Translations under genes and position numbers: made by a program | Notes under the pieces: model-generated | What the model was told of the DNA's origin: nothing | The model's input: only the letters and a program-made list of their open reading frames with translations | Database searches by the model: none | Assembly: GCA_964555735.1 (NCBI GenBank) | Contig: CAZKTS010000073.1 | Coordinates: 1 to 31,127, forward strand | Reading direction: 5' to 3' | Length of the DNA stretch: 31,127 nucleotides | From: CAZKTS01 sp964555735 | Lineage (GTDB): Bacteria; Actinomycetota; Acidimicrobiia; IMCC26256; PALSA-555 | Shown here: positions 30,315 through 31,127 of the stretch, piece by piece | Numbering within the stretch: the stretch's first letter is position 1 | How the letters are laid out: each line of letters opens with the position of its first letter

Positions 30315-31127
30315 TCGTCGCGCTGTCGGCGGTCCCGTCGCGCGTCGCCCGCGTCCATGGCACTGCGAGCAGCCCGACGACGCAGAACGCCATGGTCACG
30401 ATCATCGCGGCACGCAGGCCGTCGATGAACTCGTCGGGGGTGCCACCGAGCGCGCCCGTGACGAGGACGGTGCCGCCCGCGGCGGCGAACGCAGCCCCGG
30501 CCGCCGCGAGGCCGACGAGGCTTCCCACCTGACGCACGCCCGAGACGACCCCTGCGGCCATGCCCGTCCTCGCGGTCGACACCGAGGAGACGTCGGCGAT
30601 GTTGGTGACGTTGAAGACGATGGCCTGCCCGACGCCGCTGAGCGCCAGCCCGACGTAGGCGACGACCGCCGACGTGTCCACGCCGATGCTCGCGAAGCAC
30701 GCCGCTCCGCCGAGCAGCAGGAGCAGGCCACCCGCCATCGTCGGCCGGAGCGGGGCGTGGGTCGCCAGCGCGCCGGCGAGCGGGCTGCCCAGGGCCATCG
30801 GGATCGTGAACGCGAGGAACGCGATGCCGGTCTCGATCGGGCCCTCACCCCGCAGCCCCTGGAAGTACAAGGTGAGGTAGAGCATCACGGTCGCGAACGC
30901 GGCGTTGCCCGACCACGCCACCACTCCCGTCCCGGACGCGGGCGGACGCCGCAGCCACGAGAGGTCGACGAGCGGCTCCGCGATGCGCAGCTCCACGACG
31001 ACGAACGCGACGAGTGCGACCACCGCGCCGACGAGCGCGACCACGACCGACGCGCTGCCCCAGCCCACGTCCGGCCCCTGGAGCAGCCCGAACGAGAGCA
31101 GGCCGAAGCCGGCCGTCGCCAGCACCA
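30307..31127 (-). CDS. MFS transporter (DHA2-like), partial; N-terminus beyond the window
   Basis: About 273 codons of the C-terminal half are present, with some eight hydrophobic segments. Clear family features are LVALVAFVVVELRIAEPLVDLSWL, GNAAFATVMLYLTLYFQGLRG, IAFLAFTIPMALGSPLAGAL and a GVGQAIVFNVTNIA helix. These match the second half of 14-TM drug/proton antiporters, like the complete transporter at 22750. No true start is visible; the gene runs off the right edge. The substrate is unknown. Confidence 0.88.
   Translation of the reverse strand, partial: VLATAGFGLLSFGLLQGPDVGWGSASVVVALVGAVVALVAFVVVELRIAEPLVDLSWLRRPPASGTGVVAWSGNAAFATVMLYLTLYFQGLRGEGPIETGIAFLAFTIPMALGSPLAGALATHAPLRPTMAGGLLLLLGGAACFASIGVDTSAVVAYVGLALSGVGQAIVFNVTNIADVSSVSTARTGMAAGVVSGVRQVGSLVGLAAAGAAFAAAGGTVLVTGALGGTPDEFIDGLRAAMIVTMAFCVVGLLAVPWTRATRDGTADSATTR

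Noticed and set aside
1..31127. tRNA, rRNA, CRISPR array or prophage
   Set aside because: No cloverleaf-like or rRNA-like sequence, no regularly spaced repeats, and no phage structural or integrase genes were seen.

Overview
The window is a 31.1 kb piece of very GC-rich (roughly 70%), densely packed bacterial chromosome. Codon use (third positions almost always G or C), GTG starts, and the gene families present (alpha-E/ATP-grasp pair, DHA2-type MFS pumps, DUF559/AbiEi-type protein, CtaA, DinG-like helicase) point to an actinobacterium. Several proteins look like those of Acidimicrobiia, but I cannot confirm the class from sequence alone. No rRNA, tRNA, CRISPR array, phage genes or transposase gene was seen, and no gene-free stretch reaches 300 bases.

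Layout: 33-2568 (-) holds a circularly permuted ATP-grasp protein and its alpha-E partner. 2662-4095 (+) is a Tat-exported amidohydrolase-like protein. 4111-6962 (-) is a four-gene operon: SRPBCC protein, EEP-fold hydrolase, 5'-3' exonuclease-like protein, SDR. 7005-7967 (-) is heme A synthase. 8036-10895 (+) carries a CapA-like protein, an alpha/beta hydrolase and a protein of unknown function. 10873-13107 (-) is a penicillin-acylase-type Ntn hydrolase. 13169-16030 holds an M48-fold protein that has lost its zinc ligands (+), a peroxiredoxin-like protein (-), and a possible operon of an HD-domain candidate diiron oxygenase and a PIG-L deacetylase (+). 16047-18603 (-) is a tightly overlapping operon of a poly-gamma-glutamate-hydrolase-like protein, an MTAP/PNP-family phosphorylase and an MTA/SAH-deaminase-like amidohydrolase.

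18721-24357 is the most interesting part. A stand-alone E2/CAT-fold acyltransferase and a serine-palmitoyltransferase-like enzyme form an operon (+). An LpxO/OlsC-type hydroxylase (-) faces them, and an MFS exporter (+) is divergent from the hydroxylase. Together they suggest a sphingolipid-like or other amino-lipid pathway. A 1,032-bp cassette fills the gap between the convergent genes almost exactly (20859-21890). It is bounded by 43-bp imperfect inverted repeats and carries one gene, for an AbiEi-like helix-turn-helix plus DUF559/Vsr-like nuclease protein. 24354-26348 (-) is a DinG/XPD-type Fe-S helicase. 26433-30314 (+) is a probable operon: a molybdopterin oxidoreductase, a small zinc-ribbon protein, a VOC protein and a Coq4-like protein. 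The window ends inside a second MFS transporter (-).

A recurring regulatory signature is a TANNNT hexamer ending 6-9 nt before the start codon of most first-in-operon genes. This implies widespread leaderless transcription and helped choose several starts.
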